Origin: Ectopseudomonas chengduensis
Lineage (GTDB): Bacteria > Pseudomonadota > Gammaproteobacteria > Pseudomonadales > Pseudomonadaceae
NCBI RefSeq assembly: GCF_900102635.1
Contig: NZ_FMZQ01000004.1
Span: 124,001-188,000, forward strand
DNA length: 64,000 nucleotides
Reading direction: 5' to 3'
Numbering within the stretch: position 1 is the first letter of the stretch; the number at the start of each line of letters is the position of its first letter. Of this stretch, positions 48,630-58,198 are shown in pieces. Under the pieces are notes generated by a model. That model was not told where the DNA came from and ran no database searches. It saw only the letters and a program-made list of their open reading frames with translations. The translations under genes and the position numbers were made by a program.

Positions 48630-49121
48630 TCAGTCGTGCTTGGTGACCTTGTCCAGATAGCCCATGGCGAAGGCCGAGCCAACGAACGTCAGGTGAATGA
48701 TCACGTACCATTTCAGGTACTCCAGATCGTAGTTCTTCGCATCCATGAACACCTTGAGCAGGTGGATGGACGAAATCGCCACGATGGACGCCGCCACTTT
48801 CATCTTCAGCGAACTGGAGTCCATCTTGCCAAGCCAGCTGAGCTTCTCGGTGCCCTCGTGAATATCCAGACGCGAAACGAAGTTCTCGTAGCCGGACAGC
48901 ATCACCATCACCAGCAGCCCGCCGACCAGCGCCATGTCGATCAGCGACAGGAGCTTCAGGATCACATCGGCTTCGGCCAGGGAAAAGATCTGCGGCAGGA
49001 TGTGATAAAGCTCCTGGAAGAACTTGACCGACAATGCCAGCACGGCGAGAGAAAGACCGAAGTAGATCGGCGCCAGCAACCAGCGCGATGCGTACATGGT
49101 GTTTTCGATGAAGCGTTCCAT
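48630..49121 (-). CDS. yqhA: YqhA-family inner membrane protein (TIGR00645)
   Basis: This 163-residue membrane protein has three to four helices (about 10-35, 52-78, 103-125 and 135-155), starting [20 protein letters not shown], the hallmark of YqhA/UPF0114 proteins (E. coli YqhA has 164 residues). The function is not known. I reject the ORF extension to 49331, because the family starts at MERF. It continues a PA4574-PA4576-like gene order seen with the next two genes (recollection). Confidence 0.88.
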   Translation of the reverse strand: MERFIENTMYASRWLLAPIYFGLSLAVLALSVKFFQELYHILPQIFSLAEADVILKLLSLIDMALVGGLLVMVMLSGYENFVSRLDIHEGTEKLSWLGKMDSSSLKMKVAASIVAISSIHLLKVFMDAKNYDLEYLKWYVIIHLTFVGSAFAMGYLDKVTKHD

Positions 49122-49197
49122 GGAGAACTCACTGAGGGAGGGAAAATCGCGGCGAGTATACCCATCGCCCAGCATCAGCAGAAGATGCCCAACGCAC

Positions 49198-49212
49198 TGT
49201 GGATAACCACAG
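49198..49212. other. DnaA-box-like site in a short palindrome
   Basis: CTGTGGATAACCACAG (from 49197) contains TGTGGATAA, a perfect match to the DnaA box. It sits between two minus-strand genes. A single box is a common chance event, so it may be meaningless. Confidence 0.35.
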
Positions 49213-49260
49213 CCCTGCTGTCTCGCCCAACTGGCCCTGGCGCGCCTTGTTTCAGGCGTT

Positions 49261-49614
49261 TCAGCTCTGCCCGTCAGTCTCGGGCTGCGGCTGAAATACA
49301 CCGCCATGGCTGTGGCGTTCGCCGTTGACACGACGCAACTCGGCCTGCAGGTGCAGACACCAGATCGGCGGTTCGCAGCATTCTACGTAGCCTTGCAGGA
49401 CCAGGCTCTCGGCAATCGCCGTAAGCGCCCCTTCAGCGACAGAGGGCCCATAGAACGGGCCCTGCGCCTTGATAGCCGAAGGCTGTGCTCCCGACATACC
49501 GGCAGCGCAAAGCAGTGTCCAACGTCCGTTGTCTCCTGCCAGTGGCTTAATCACGCACTCGATTCGGGTGACCAGGCCCAGGCATTGGCGGGTGAGACAG
49601 AGGCTGCGCGGCAT
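49261..49614 (-). CDS. Conserved hypothetical protein (PA4575-like)
   Basis: This 117-residue protein starts [25 protein letters not shown] and contains many Cys and a [13 protein letters not shown] turn. It lacks a signal peptide. I start it at ATG 49614 with GAGGG 8 nt upstream. The gene lies between the yqhA-like and LonB-like genes, the position of P. aeruginosa PA4575 as I recall it. No domain is recognised. A similar pair of repeats flanks it on the upstream side. Confidence 0.65.
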   Translation of the reverse strand: MPRSLCLTRQCLGLVTRIECVIKPLAGDNGRWTLLCAAGMSGAQPSAIKAQGPFYGPSVAEGALTAIAESLVLQGYVECCEPPIWCLHLQAELRRVNGERHSHGGVFQPQPETDGQS

Positions 49615-49679
49615 GGCGGCGACCCTCGCGGAATCCAGGCTCCAGCCTACACCCCGAGCGGTCGCACTGTGAAGGCCAA

Positions 49680-49706
49680 AGTTATCCACGCAATCTGTGG
49701 ATAACT
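49680..49706. repeat. Inverted pair of DnaA-box-like sequences
   Basis: AGTTATCCAC (49680-49689) and GTGGATAACT (49697-49706) face each other across GCAATCT, with 10-bp perfect arms. Each arm is one base from a DnaA box. The element lies between the LonB-like gene and the hypothetical gene. Confidence 0.5.
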
Positions 49707-49779
49707 CTGTGCATGAGGCGTGAGCAAGAACGCCTGCGCGCCTGTCCCGGGCAATCCGGGACAATCGTGCAAGATATGA

Positions 49780-52269
49780 TCAGCTCGCTGCGCCTTCGCC
49801 CTCACCTTTCTTGCGCCGTGGCGCCTTGGCCGGTTTCGCCGCTGCCGCCTCGGCTTCGGCTTTCGCCTTGTCCGCGTCGGCCGGTTTGAGCTCTTCTTCC
49901 AGCCCGATCTCGGCGATATCGCGCAAACGCTCGACCACACGAGCGTTGACGCTGCCTTTGGGGAAGCGACCCTTTTCGTCCGGGTGCCCGGCCGCCTCGC
50001 CGACCAGCAAGCTCAATGCCTCGTCGACATGGCGCACAGCATAGACGTTGAACTGGCCGGCACGCACCGCCTGCAGCACACGGTCATCGAGCATCAGGTT
50101 GGCGACGTTGGAGTGCGGGATGATCACCCCCTGCTCGCCAGTCAGGCCGCGCGCCTCGCACAGGCGGAAGAAGCCCTCGATCTTCTCGTTGACGCCGCCG
50201 ACCGCCTGCACCTCGCCGAACTGGTTGATCGACCCGGTGATGGCGAAGCACTGCTTGAGCGGCGTGCGCGACAACGCCGAGATCAGCGTGCACACCTCGC
50301 CGAGCGAGGCGCTATCGCCGTCGACGTAACCGTAGGACTGTTCCAGAGCGATACTGGCGGAAATCTCCAGCGGGAATTCCTGTGCATAGCGGCTGCCGAG
50401 GAAGCCGGTGAGGATCATCACGCCCTTGGAGTGAATTGGCTGACCAAGGCTGACTTCACGCTCGATGTCGACGATGCCGCTGCCGCCCGGATAGACGGTG
50501 GCGGAAATCCGCGCCGGCACACCGAAGGCCGAGTCACCCACCTCCAGCACGGTCAGGCCGTTGCACTTGCCGACGGCGGCGCCGCAGGTGTCGATGAGAA
50601 TGATGCCGGCCAGCATGTCGTCGATGATCCGCGCCGATACGCGCCCGGTACGCGTGGCCTTGGCCTTGAGCGCGCGCTCGATATGGCCGACGTCGGTGAT
50701 GCTTTCCCCGGCAAGCTGGCGAATGAAGTCGGCCTCGCTGACCAGCTGGAACAGGTCACCGATACGCGCTGACAGGCGACCCTGGTGCTCGGCCAGACGC
50801 GCGCTGTGAGTAGCCAGGCGCGCCACCGCGGCACCGGTCAACGGCGCCATGCCCTCTTCCGAGGTACGCGTTTTCATCAGTTGCGCGAATTGCTCAAGAC
50901 TTTCTTCGGCGAGCGGGATGTCCTCGTCGAAATCGACCAGTACGCGGAACATCTCCTGGAAGTCCGGATCGGCGTCCTGCAGCGCGTAGTACAGCTGACG
51001 TGAGCCGATGATGATGACTTTCAGCTGCAGCGGAATGACCTGCGGGTTGAGGGTGACGGTCGCGATGCGGCCAAGGTCGCCCAGCGGCGACTCCATCTTC
51101 AACTGGCGCGAATGCAGGGCGCGCTTGAGCGCTTCCCAGACGAAGGGCTCACTGAGCAGTTTTTCCGCCTCGACCACCAGGTAGCCACCGTTGGCGCGGT
51201 GCAACGCCCCGGGGCGCAGCTGACGGTAGCTGGTGTACAGCGCGCCCTGATCGGAGCTGTACTCGATGCGGCCGAACAGATTGTCGTAAGTCGGGTGCGA
51301 CTCGAACACCACCGGTGCGCCGCCGTTGGCGTGGTGACCAACCACCAGGCTCGGGCAGTACATTTCCTCCAGCAGCTTGCGCAGTTGCGGGTCGGCCTTG
51401 TCGACATCCACCAGTTGCTCGACGGCGGTTTTCAGCAGGTTGATCTGCATGGCCTGCAGATAGGCACAGACGCCGGCGTTTTCCGCGTACTTCTCCGACA
51501 ATGGCGCCAGCAACGGCTGCAACGCGACGGTGATGGTCTCTTCATTGAGTTGACGCAGCAGGTTGCTCGACTCGCGCTTCCACTGCGGCAGGCTGGCCAA
51601 CTCCTCATTCAGGCGCTCTTCCAGCGCAGCGATATCCGCATGGAAACGCTCGCGCTCGGCTTCCGGCAACTGAGCGAACTCGGCTTCATCCAGCGCCTTG
51701 CCGTCGGCCATCGGGGTAAAGGCGATATTGGTGCTGTCGCGGTACAGGGCCACGCCCTTCTCCAGCGACAGCTTCTCGATCACGTCCAGCGCCTGGTCGT
51801 AGCGCTTGTTGAAGCTGCGATCGATGGCGCTCTTCTTCTGCTGATAGGTCGGCGTTTCGAACACCGCCGGGAAGGTGGCCAGCAGATTGTCGATCAACTG
51901 GTTGATATCGGCGATGAAAGCACTCGCGGTGCCGGCTGGCAGCTCCAGCGCGCGCGGCTCGCGCGGCTCGTCGAAATGATTGACGTAAACCCGGTCAGCC
52001 GGAGTCTCCATGCGCTTGGCTTCGGCCTTGAGGTAGCGCTGCACGAAGGAAAAACGTCCGGTACCGGGCTCGCCCATGACGAACACGTTGTAGCCAGGGC
52101 GCGGCATGGCCACGCCGAACTGCAGGGCCTCGACCGCGCGGGCCTGACCCAGTACGCCGCGGAAGGGTTCGAGATCATCGGTACTGCTGAAGTTGAACTG
52201 CTCGGGGGCGAAGGGGCGGGTCAGTGAGTCGGGGGCAAGGCGCAAAGCATCGAGGCTACGCTTGGACAT
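49780..52269 (-). CDS. LonB-like AAA+ protease (YcbZ/Lon-like family)
   Basis: This 829-residue protein has an N-terminal AAA region with a Walker A variant GEPGTGRFS (about 66-74; Arg replaces Lys), a long helical insertion (about 160-310), AAA motifs and a C-terminal Lon protease domain. Catalytic Ser is in DGDSASLGEVC (near 653) and Lys in GGVNEKIEGF (near 693). It ends in a Lys/Ala-rich tail. This is the family of P. aeruginosa PA4576 in my memory, distinct from LonA/AsrA. AAGGA precedes the ATG. Confidence 0.85.
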   Translation of the reverse strand: MSKRSLDALRLAPDSLTRPFAPEQFNFSSTDDLEPFRGVLGQARAVEALQFGVAMPRPGYNVFVMGEPGTGRFSFVQRYLKAEAKRMETPADRVYVNHFDEPREPRALELPAGTASAFIADINQLIDNLLATFPAVFETPTYQQKKSAIDRSFNKRYDQALDVIEKLSLEKGVALYRDSTNIAFTPMADGKALDEAEFAQLPEAERERFHADIAALEERLNEELASLPQWKRESSNLLRQLNEETITVALQPLLAPLSEKYAENAGVCAYLQAMQINLLKTAVEQLVDVDKADPQLRKLLEEMYCPSLVVGHHANGGAPVVFESHPTYDNLFGRIEYSSDQGALYTSYRQLRPGALHRANGGYLVVEAEKLLSEPFVWEALKRALHSRQLKMESPLGDLGRIATVTLNPQVIPLQLKVIIIGSRQLYYALQDADPDFQEMFRVLVDFDEDIPLAEESLEQFAQLMKTRTSEEGMAPLTGAAVARLATHSARLAEHQGRLSARIGDLFQLVSEADFIRQLAGESITDVGHIERALKAKATRTGRVSARIIDDMLAGIILIDTCGAAVGKCNGLTVLEVGDSAFGVPARISATVYPGGSGIVDIEREVSLGQPIHSKGVMILTGFLGSRYAQEFPLEISASIALEQSYGYVDGDSASLGEVCTLISALSRTPLKQCFAITGSINQFGEVQAVGGVNEKIEGFFRLCEARGLTGEQGVIIPHSNVANLMLDDRVLQAVRAGQFNVYAVRHVDEALSLLVGEAAGHPDEKGRFPKGSVNARVVERLRDIAEIGLEEELKPADADKAKAEAEAAAAKPAKAPRRKKGEGEGAAS

Positions 52270-52420
52270 TGGCGATCCTTATAGCGGGCGGAAGTTTCCG
52301 CAAAACATGGGGTGATTCTGGGCCTGTGGCGCGAAAGGGATCAAGGCTTGATTCAGCTCAGGATGAAAAATCCGAGCGAGTAATAAGCTGCCCACCACCG
52401 TCCTTCACGCGAAAGCCGCC

Positions 52421-53401
52421 ATGCCCAGAGCCGATCACCTGCATCTACCCGTCCTGCATGTCGCTCGCCATGACTATGCCGCACTCAATCATCAGCTCAG
52501 CGTGCGCGAGGCGCTGGAGGACATACGGGTCCAAGGCCTGGGCGAGCGCATCATCTATTTCTATGTGGTTGACGATGAGCAGCGTCTGATCGGAGTGCTA
52601 CCCAGCCGTCGTCTGCTCACCGCTGCGCTGGACACCAAGCTGGTCGAACTGATGGATACGGCCATCATCGCGCTGCCCAATCGCGCAACCATCCTCGATG
52701 CCTGCCAGATGCTGATCCGTCACCGTTTCCTGGCGCTGCCAGTGGTGGACGAGCAGCAGCGCCTGTGCGGCCTGGTGGATATCGCCCTGCTCAATGAGGA
52801 AAGCCACGACCTGCGTCAGCGCAACCAAGCCGATGCGCTGTTCGAAACCCTGGGTTTTCACGTCGCCCAGGTTGGCAACGCCTCGCCATTCTGGGCCTTT
52901 CGCCTGCGCGTACCTTGGCTGCTGGCGACCATAGCCAGCGGCACCCTCTGCGCCCTGCTGGCCAGCCTGTACGAGCTCACACTGGCCAAGAGCATCGTCC
53001 TGGCGTTCTTTCTCACCCTGGTGCTGGGCCTGGGCGAAAGCGTGAGCATGCAATCGATGTCGGTGACCATCCAGGCCCTGCGCAGCGTGCGGCCCGATCT
53101 CGCCTGGTACCTGCGCAGCCTGCGCCATGAACTGCCGACCGCGCTGATGCTCGGCGCCACCTGCGGCAGCCTGGTGGCATTGATCGTCTGGCTCTGGCGC
53201 GGCGAAGCCTGGACCGGCCTGATCATCGGCGCCAGCATTCTGCTGTCGCTCGGCGCTGCCTGCCTGCTCGGCCTCAGCGTACCGACGCTGCTGCACGCAC
53301 TGAGACTTGACCCCAAAATCGCCGCAGGGCCGGTGACCCTGGCAGTCACCGACCTGTGCACACTTTTGTTCTACTTCAGCCTGGCCGCCTGGCTGCTGTA
53401 A
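52421..53401 (+). CDS. MgtE-like divalent cation transporter lacking the N domain
   Basis: This 326-residue protein has a paired CBS domain (about 30-150) followed by a five-helix MgtE transport domain (about 165-325) ending in AAGPVTLAVTDLCTLLFYFSLAAWLL, which is the metal-binding signature of MgtE. The N-terminal superhelical Mg2+-sensing domain of full MgtE (about 450 residues) is absent. It diverges from the LonB-like gene and converges with the TraR-like gene, overlapping it by 31 nt. Confidence 0.85.
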   Translation: MPRADHLHLPVLHVARHDYAALNHQLSVREALEDIRVQGLGERIIYFYVVDDEQRLIGVLPSRRLLTAALDTKLVELMDTAIIALPNRATILDACQMLIRHRFLALPVVDEQQRLCGLVDIALLNEESHDLRQRNQADALFETLGFHVAQVGNASPFWAFRLRVPWLLATIASGTLCALLASLYELTLAKSIVLAFFLTLVLGLGESVSMQSMSVTIQALRSVRPDLAWYLRSLRHELPTALMLGATCGSLVALIVWLWRGEAWTGLIIGASILLSLGAACLLGLSVPTLLHALRLDPKIAAGPVTLAVTDLCTLLFYFSLAAWLL

Positions 53402-53715
53402 TCGCCAAGATCCTCGGCGCAGCGCAAGCAGTATTCGGCAACCGGCAGGGCGGCCAGGCGCGCCGCTTCGATCGGCTCGCCACAACACAGGCACTCGCCA
53501 TAACGCCCTTCGGCCAGGCGCCGCTGCGCCTGGCGCACCAGCAATACACCATGTTCGGCCTCGGCCAGCAGGGCTTCGAGCACTTCGTCGTTCTGCCGCT
53601 GCTGCGCCTGTTCGGCGAAATCCGCCGAGTGGCTGCGCCCCAGATCGCGGCGAATCGCCTCGGCGCGGGTGGTGTAGTCATGCAGCAGAGCGTCCAGCAC
53701 ATCACGGTGAGCCAT
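53371..53715 (-). CDS. TraR/DksA-type C4 zinc-finger protein
   Basis: This is a 114-residue protein: a helical coiled-coil N-terminal part (about 1-70) followed by CLCCGEPIEAARLAALPVAEYCLRC, a four-Cys zinc finger of the DksA/TraR type. It lacks the full-length DksA coiled coil but fits the short TraR group that binds the RNA polymerase secondary channel. AAGGAG precedes the ATG. It resembles PA4577 in position after a LonB-like gene (recollection). Confidence 0.85.
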   Translation of the reverse strand: MAHRDVLDALLHDYTTRAEAIRRDLGRSHSADFAEQAQQRQNDEVLEALLAEAEHGVLLVRQAQRRLAEGRYGECLCCGEPIEAARLAALPVAEYCLRCAEDLGDYSSQAARLK

Positions 53716-53857
53716 GAGCAGTCTCCTTGCGTTGAAGAGCGCTCAGTGTGATGCGCAGCACGAAGCTCGTGACTGACGCCGGTCAGCACTTGCGCAAAAT
53801 GTCTTGTTCGACTGCCTTGACACCAATCGACAGCCTGGCCAAAGCTCGGCCATCGCC

Positions 53858-55711
53858 ATGACCAGAAGAAGAGCGATCTTGAAACGGATATTCGCCGTCC
53901 TTGCCCTGAGCCTCAGTCCTCCCCTGCATGCCGCCACGCTCGAACAACTGGCCAACGACCCCTACTGGATCGCCCTAGGCCACTACGAGACCGGCAAGCT
54001 CGGCGGCTGGCGCAGCTATGTCGACGACGACGATTTCTTTCTCGCAGAAGATGGCGACAGTGATCCGGCAGCCGAACTGCAGGCGACCCTGAAGGCCCTG
54101 TACCAACCCGCTGAACTGGGCGACCGTCACCCGCAATGCGTCTACCCGGCGCGTACCCGCTGGCTCAAGGCGCAATTGCAGCTCGATGACCTGCCCAGCC
54201 CGGACTGCGCCGAATACCGAAACTGGATCGCCGACGTCAATCCGCACAGCACGGTGCTGGTGTTCCCGGCGGCCTACCTGAACAGCCCCTCGTCGATGTT
54301 CGGCCATACCCTGCTGCGCATCGATCAACCGGATATCGACAGCCACAACACCGCGCTGCTGAGCTACGCGCTGAACTTCGGCGCCTTCATCGAAGGTGAC
54401 GACAACAGTATTCTCTATGCCTGGCGTGGCCTGATGGGCGGCTACCCCGGCCTGTTCGCCCTGGTGCCGTATCGCGAGAAACTCAGCGAGTACAACCGCC
54501 TGGAAAACCGCGATCTGTGGGAATACCGGCTGAACCTGACGGCGGAAGAAACCGCGCGCATGGTCGAACACGTCTGGGAGCTCAAGCAGATTCGCTTCGA
54601 CTACTTCTTCTTCGACGAGAACTGCTCCTACCGCCTGCTGGAGCTACTGGAAATCGCCCGCCCCGGCATCGAGCTGACCGAGCACTTCCCGCTCACCGCC
54701 ATCCCCACCGATACCGTGCGTGCGGTCAAGGAGGCCGGGCTGATCGAACGCATCGACTATCGCCCCTCGCGCGAGCGCGAACTGCTGGCGCGCGCCGAAC
54801 CGCTTAATAGCGACGAGCAGGCGTGGGTCCTGCGCCTGAGCCAGGATCCAACGCAGCTCGACGACAGCGACTTTCTCGCCCTGCCCACCGAACGCCGCGC
54901 GCTGATCCAGGACGCCGCCTTCCGCCTGGTGCGCTACCACGCCAACGATGAAGAACGTAGCAGCAACGCCCAGCGTAGCTTCCAGTTGCTCGGTGCGATC
55001 AATCGCAACCCGCCACCGCCTTTGCAGGTCGAGCGTCCGCCGCTACCAGAGGAAGGCCATGAGTCGCGCACCTGGCAACTGGCTGGCGGCAACCGCGACG
55101 ATCGCGCCTTTGCCGAGTACGGCTTGCGCATGGCCTACCACGACCTCAACGACAACCTAGACGGCTTCCCGCTCGGCGCACAGATCGAGATCTTCCAGCT
55201 CAAGCTGCGCCAGTACGAGAACAACCACTGGCAACTGCAACGCCTGGACCTGGCCAACATTCGCTCACTGACACCGCGCAATGCCCTGCTGCAGCCGCTG
55301 TCCTGGCAGGTTGGCGGCGGCCTGGAGCGGGTGCTCGGCGAAGATGGCGACACCCCACTGGTCAGCCATATCAGCGGCGGCGCCGGTGCCACCTGGCAGT
55401 TGCACGATTACCTGCTCGGCTTCGCTCTCGGCACCGCGCGCCTGGAATACAACGAGGATTTCGCTGCCGTGATCGCCCCGGCGCTGGGCTTCAACAGCGG
55501 GCTGCTGTGGCGCAACCCGTTGGGTAACCTGACCTTGGAGGCGGCCGGCGACTACTTCCACAACGGCGAAGTGCGCCGGCGCCTGTCGCTCAACCAACAG
55601 TGGGAAATGTCACGCAACCTCGGCCTGCACCTGAGCGCCCAGCGCGAGTTCAGCCAACTGGCCAGCCCGGTTAACGAAGTGAGGCTGGAGCTGCGCTGGT
55701 ATCACTACTGA
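53858..55711 (+). CDS. DUF4105 periplasmic/outer membrane protein
   Basis: This is a 617-residue exported protein with a basic signal peptide (MTRRRAILKRIFAVLALSLSPP, cleavage near HAA). Residues about 60-300 form the DUF4105 (Lnb-like) domain with SSMFGHTLLRIDQPD, FFFDENCSYRLLELLE and NAL-type segments. The Cys-containing ENCSYRL stretch and His in FGHTL resemble a papain-like catalytic pair. The C-terminal 200 residues look like a beta-barrel (alternating pattern, final LRWYHY). Peptidase or lipid function is guessed only. Confidence 0.8.
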   Translation: MTRRRAILKRIFAVLALSLSPPLHAATLEQLANDPYWIALGHYETGKLGGWRSYVDDDDFFLAEDGDSDPAAELQATLKALYQPAELGDRHPQCVYPARTRWLKAQLQLDDLPSPDCAEYRNWIADVNPHSTVLVFPAAYLNSPSSMFGHTLLRIDQPDIDSHNTALLSYALNFGAFIEGDDNSILYAWRGLMGGYPGLFALVPYREKLSEYNRLENRDLWEYRLNLTAEETARMVEHVWELKQIRFDYFFFDENCSYRLLELLEIARPGIELTEHFPLTAIPTDTVRAVKEAGLIERIDYRPSRERELLARAEPLNSDEQAWVLRLSQDPTQLDDSDFLALPTERRALIQDAAFRLVRYHANDEERSSNAQRSFQLLGAINRNPPPPLQVERPPLPEEGHESRTWQLAGGNRDDRAFAEYGLRMAYHDLNDNLDGFPLGAQIEIFQLKLRQYENNHWQLQRLDLANIRSLTPRNALLQPLSWQVGGGLERVLGEDGDTPLVSHISGGAGATWQLHDYLLGFALGTARLEYNEDFAAVIAPALGFNSGLLWRNPLGNLTLEAAGDYFHNGEVRRRLSLNQQWEMSRNLGLHLSAQREFSQLASPVNEVRLELRWYHY

Positions 55712-55779
55712 TCGAGCCCGTGCTCAGCGACCACTCGCCAGCCCAAAAGGAGGCTCGACGCTGATGGCAGGCAGCTCGC

Positions 55780-56361
55780 TCAAGCCTCGCTGTGCAAGCG
55801 TCCGGGCTCGTTCAACAAGCATTCACGCACCTGCATCAGGGCGAAGCCCAGCAGGTTAAGGCCACGCCAGGTCGCGGGCGAATGAGCATTGGCATCCCCC
55901 TCTGCCAGGCCGATACCCCAGACGGGATCGACCGGGCTGGCCTCCACCAGCAAACGAGGTGCGGTTCCCATCAGGTAACGTGCCAGCTCCGGGTCTTGGG
56001 AGAACTTGCCGAGATTGCCCTCGAAGACGATGGCTTGACGGTTTTCACGCCAAAGCGCCTCGTCGAAACCACGGATTTCACGGCCTATCGCCTTGACCTC
56101 ATTCGGTATGCGCGCTGCCAGGATGCGCTGCAGCGCATCGGCATCATCGAACAGACGTGCCTTGCCAGCCATCATGTAGTGCTCGGCCGTTGCGTAGCGG
56201 ATGCCTCCGAGGGTAAAGGCCGAGGGATACCACTGACTCAGACAACTCTTGCCAACCGGCGTCCCCGCCGCACGGCTGTGCCCCCAGAAATACAGATAGT
56301 CGAAACGATGCCCAGCTGTGCAGGCCTGCTGCAACTGCTCGACGGTCATAGGGTGGCGCAT
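55780..56361 (-). CDS. NADAR-family protein
   Basis: This 193-residue NADAR-domain protein (YbiA/COG3236 family) has FWGHSRAAGTPVGKSCLSQWYP, AEHYMMAGKARLF and AIVFEGNLGKFSQDPELARYLMGT, the residues that bind N-glycosylated riboside substrates. Members remove N-linked bases from riboflavin intermediates or reverse ADP-ribosylation of guanine. I use ATG 56361, preceded by AAGGA. It lies 58 nt past the rtcR stop on the same strand, so it may be cotranscribed with rtcR. Confidence 0.85.
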   Translation of the reverse strand: MRHPMTVEQLQQACTAGHRFDYLYFWGHSRAAGTPVGKSCLSQWYPSAFTLGGIRYATAEHYMMAGKARLFDDADALQRILAARIPNEVKAIGREIRGFDEALWRENRQAIVFEGNLGKFSQDPELARYLMGTAPRLLVEASPVDPVWGIGLAEGDANAHSPATWRGLNLLGFALMQVRECLLNEPGRLHSEA

Positions 56362-56419
56362 GGGCATTCCTTGCATGGAGTGAATCAGGCGCACAGCATA
56401 CCGGAGCAAAGCACAGCCA

Positions 56420-58024
56420 TCAGTTACCGAGCAGATCCTTCCACTCCAGGCCGAAACGCGCCAGGTACTTGCGCAGCCGGTCGGCATCGTTGGGCTGCGC
56501 CTTGCTCAGGCGCGACACCTGGTACAGCCGGCGCCCGGCATCGGACAAACTATCGGCCTGACGACAGACCTCGAGCACCGCCCGTAACTGCAGGCGGTCG
56601 AACAGATCCAGCTCGTCCGCCGCCTCGCCCAGCCAGGCCTTCAGCCCATCGTCCTGCTCCACCTGGCCCCAGGCTCTGCGCAGGCGCTCGATCTCCTCAC
56701 GCACCTGCTCTTCATCGATACGCCCGCTGTCGGCCAGGGTCGCCATGCGCGTGATCGAGGCCGACAGCTCACGGAAGTTGCCCTGCCAAGCGGCCTCGCT
56801 GGAGCTGGCGAAGGCCAGATAGCGCCGCCGCGCCTCCAGATTGAAACGCACCAGCCGTCCCTGCTCGCGGGCATGGCGCTGCAGCTCGAAATCGATGTTC
56901 GGCTCGATATCCTCGCGGCGCCCGGCAAGGCCTGGCAAATCGAAGGTCCAAAGGTTGATCCGCGCGTAAAGGTCTTCGCGAAACAGACCTTCAGCCACCC
57001 GCGCGCGCAAGTCGCGGTGGGTGCCGGCGATCAGCAGGAAGTCGCTGCTCACCTCCTTGTCTGAGCCCATGGGAAAGAAGCGTTTCTCCTCGACAGCCTT
57101 GAGCAGCATGGCCTGCTCGTCCAGGCCCAGCTCACCAATCTCGTCGAGGAACAACATGCCACCATCGGCAGCGCGCAGCAGGCCATCACGAGCGTTCTGC
57201 GCGCCAGTGAAAGCGCCCTTGATATGGCCGAACAGCGCCGACATCGCGCCATCGCCGCGCAAGGTGGCGCAGTTGACCTCGACGAAGCGACCATCGACCA
57301 GATGGCGGCTGCGCTTGAGCTCGTACACCCGCCGCGCCAGAAACGACTTACCCGCGCCGGTCGGGCCGATCAGCAGCATGGGCGCCGAGGAGCGCACGGC
57401 GACTCGCTCGATCTGCTCGATGGAGCGGTTGAAGGCGGCATTGCGCGTGGCGATGCCCGACTTGAGGAAGGCCAGCCCCTCCAGGCGTGTGTTCTGAAAG
57501 CGCGAGGCGATGCGGTCATAGCGCGACAGATCCAGGTCGATCAGCGTGTAGGTGCCCGTGACCGGATCGACCTCGGCGCGCCTGCGTGTGGGTGAAGTTT
57601 GTATCAGCCTTGCCGGTAGATAGCGCGCCTCGGTCAGCAGGAACCAGCAGATCTGCGCGACGTGCGTACCGGTAGTGATATGCACGAGATAGTCCTCGTG
57701 TTCGGTATCGAAGACATAGGCATTGGTGAAGTCGTGCAGCGCGCCATAGACCTCCTCGAAATCCCAAGGGTTGCGCAACTGCATTTGTTGCAGGCGCACC
57801 TCGGTTTCCGGGGAGATCTGCTCGATGTCCGCGCGAATGCGCTCGGCAAGGCCGATATCACGTGCGTCGGAGCCGTGGATCAGCTCCAGACGGTCGATCA
57901 GCAGATCCGGCTGCTGACACAGGCCGATACTCGGCCGCCATTTGTTCCAGCGATTGGCACCCTTGCCGACCCGATCCAGGGTGGTGCCGATAAAGCCGAT
58001 GGCGACGGTACGCTTGCGAATCAT
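56420..58024 (-). CDS. rtcR: RtcR, sigma-54 enhancer-binding regulator of RNA repair
   Basis: This 534-residue protein has an N-terminal CARF-type ligand domain (about 1-180), an AAA+ module with Walker A GPTGAGKS (near 220), the sigma-54 contact loop GAFTGA (near 271), Walker B MLFLDEIGELG and an arginine finger region, and a C-terminal Fis-like helix-turn-helix. E. coli RtcR has 532 residues. CARF domains of this type sense RNA ends or tRNA fragments. I start at ATG 58024, preceded by GAGGA. It diverges from rsr and should activate the sigma-54 promoter at 58199-58214. Confidence 0.93.
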   Translation of the reverse strand: MIRKRTVAIGFIGTTLDRVGKGANRWNKWRPSIGLCQQPDLLIDRLELIHGSDARDIGLAERIRADIEQISPETEVRLQQMQLRNPWDFEEVYGALHDFTNAYVFDTEHEDYLVHITTGTHVAQICWFLLTEARYLPARLIQTSPTRRRAEVDPVTGTYTLIDLDLSRYDRIASRFQNTRLEGLAFLKSGIATRNAAFNRSIEQIERVAVRSSAPMLLIGPTGAGKSFLARRVYELKRSRHLVDGRFVEVNCATLRGDGAMSALFGHIKGAFTGAQNARDGLLRAADGGMLFLDEIGELGLDEQAMLLKAVEEKRFFPMGSDKEVSSDFLLIAGTHRDLRARVAEGLFREDLYARINLWTFDLPGLAGRREDIEPNIDFELQRHAREQGRLVRFNLEARRRYLAFASSSEAAWQGNFRELSASITRMATLADSGRIDEEQVREEIERLRRAWGQVEQDDGLKAWLGEAADELDLFDRLQLRAVLEVCRQADSLSDAGRRLYQVSRLSKAQPNDADRLRKYLARFGLEWKDLLGN

Positions 58025-58052
58025 GTTCAATCCTCGTAGACCCTCCAGCATC

Positions 58053-58086
58053 TTATCCAAAAAGATAAATTACGATCTATATAGAT
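58053..58086. promoter_or_regulatory. Candidate RtcR upstream activator sites
   Basis: ATCTATATAGAT (58075-58086) is a perfect palindrome about 110 bp upstream of the sigma-54 box. TTATC/GATAA (58053-58057, 58064-58068) is a second inverted repeat. Both lie between rtcR and rsr, where an enhancer-binding protein would dock. Confidence 0.45.
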
Positions 58087-58198
58087 ATCATGCTGCTGAA
58101 GCCGACCACCTCAAGATCCAGCAAAAATCATCTCGAACAAAAATAAAATACTTTTAAATCAATACTTTAAATAAAAATAAGAACTCGAAAGATAAACC

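Noticed and set aside
49120..49331. N-terminal extension of the YqhA-like protein
   Set aside because: YqhA proteins begin at [10 protein letters not shown]; the extension is low-complexity and would precede the first membrane helix with unrelated sequence.
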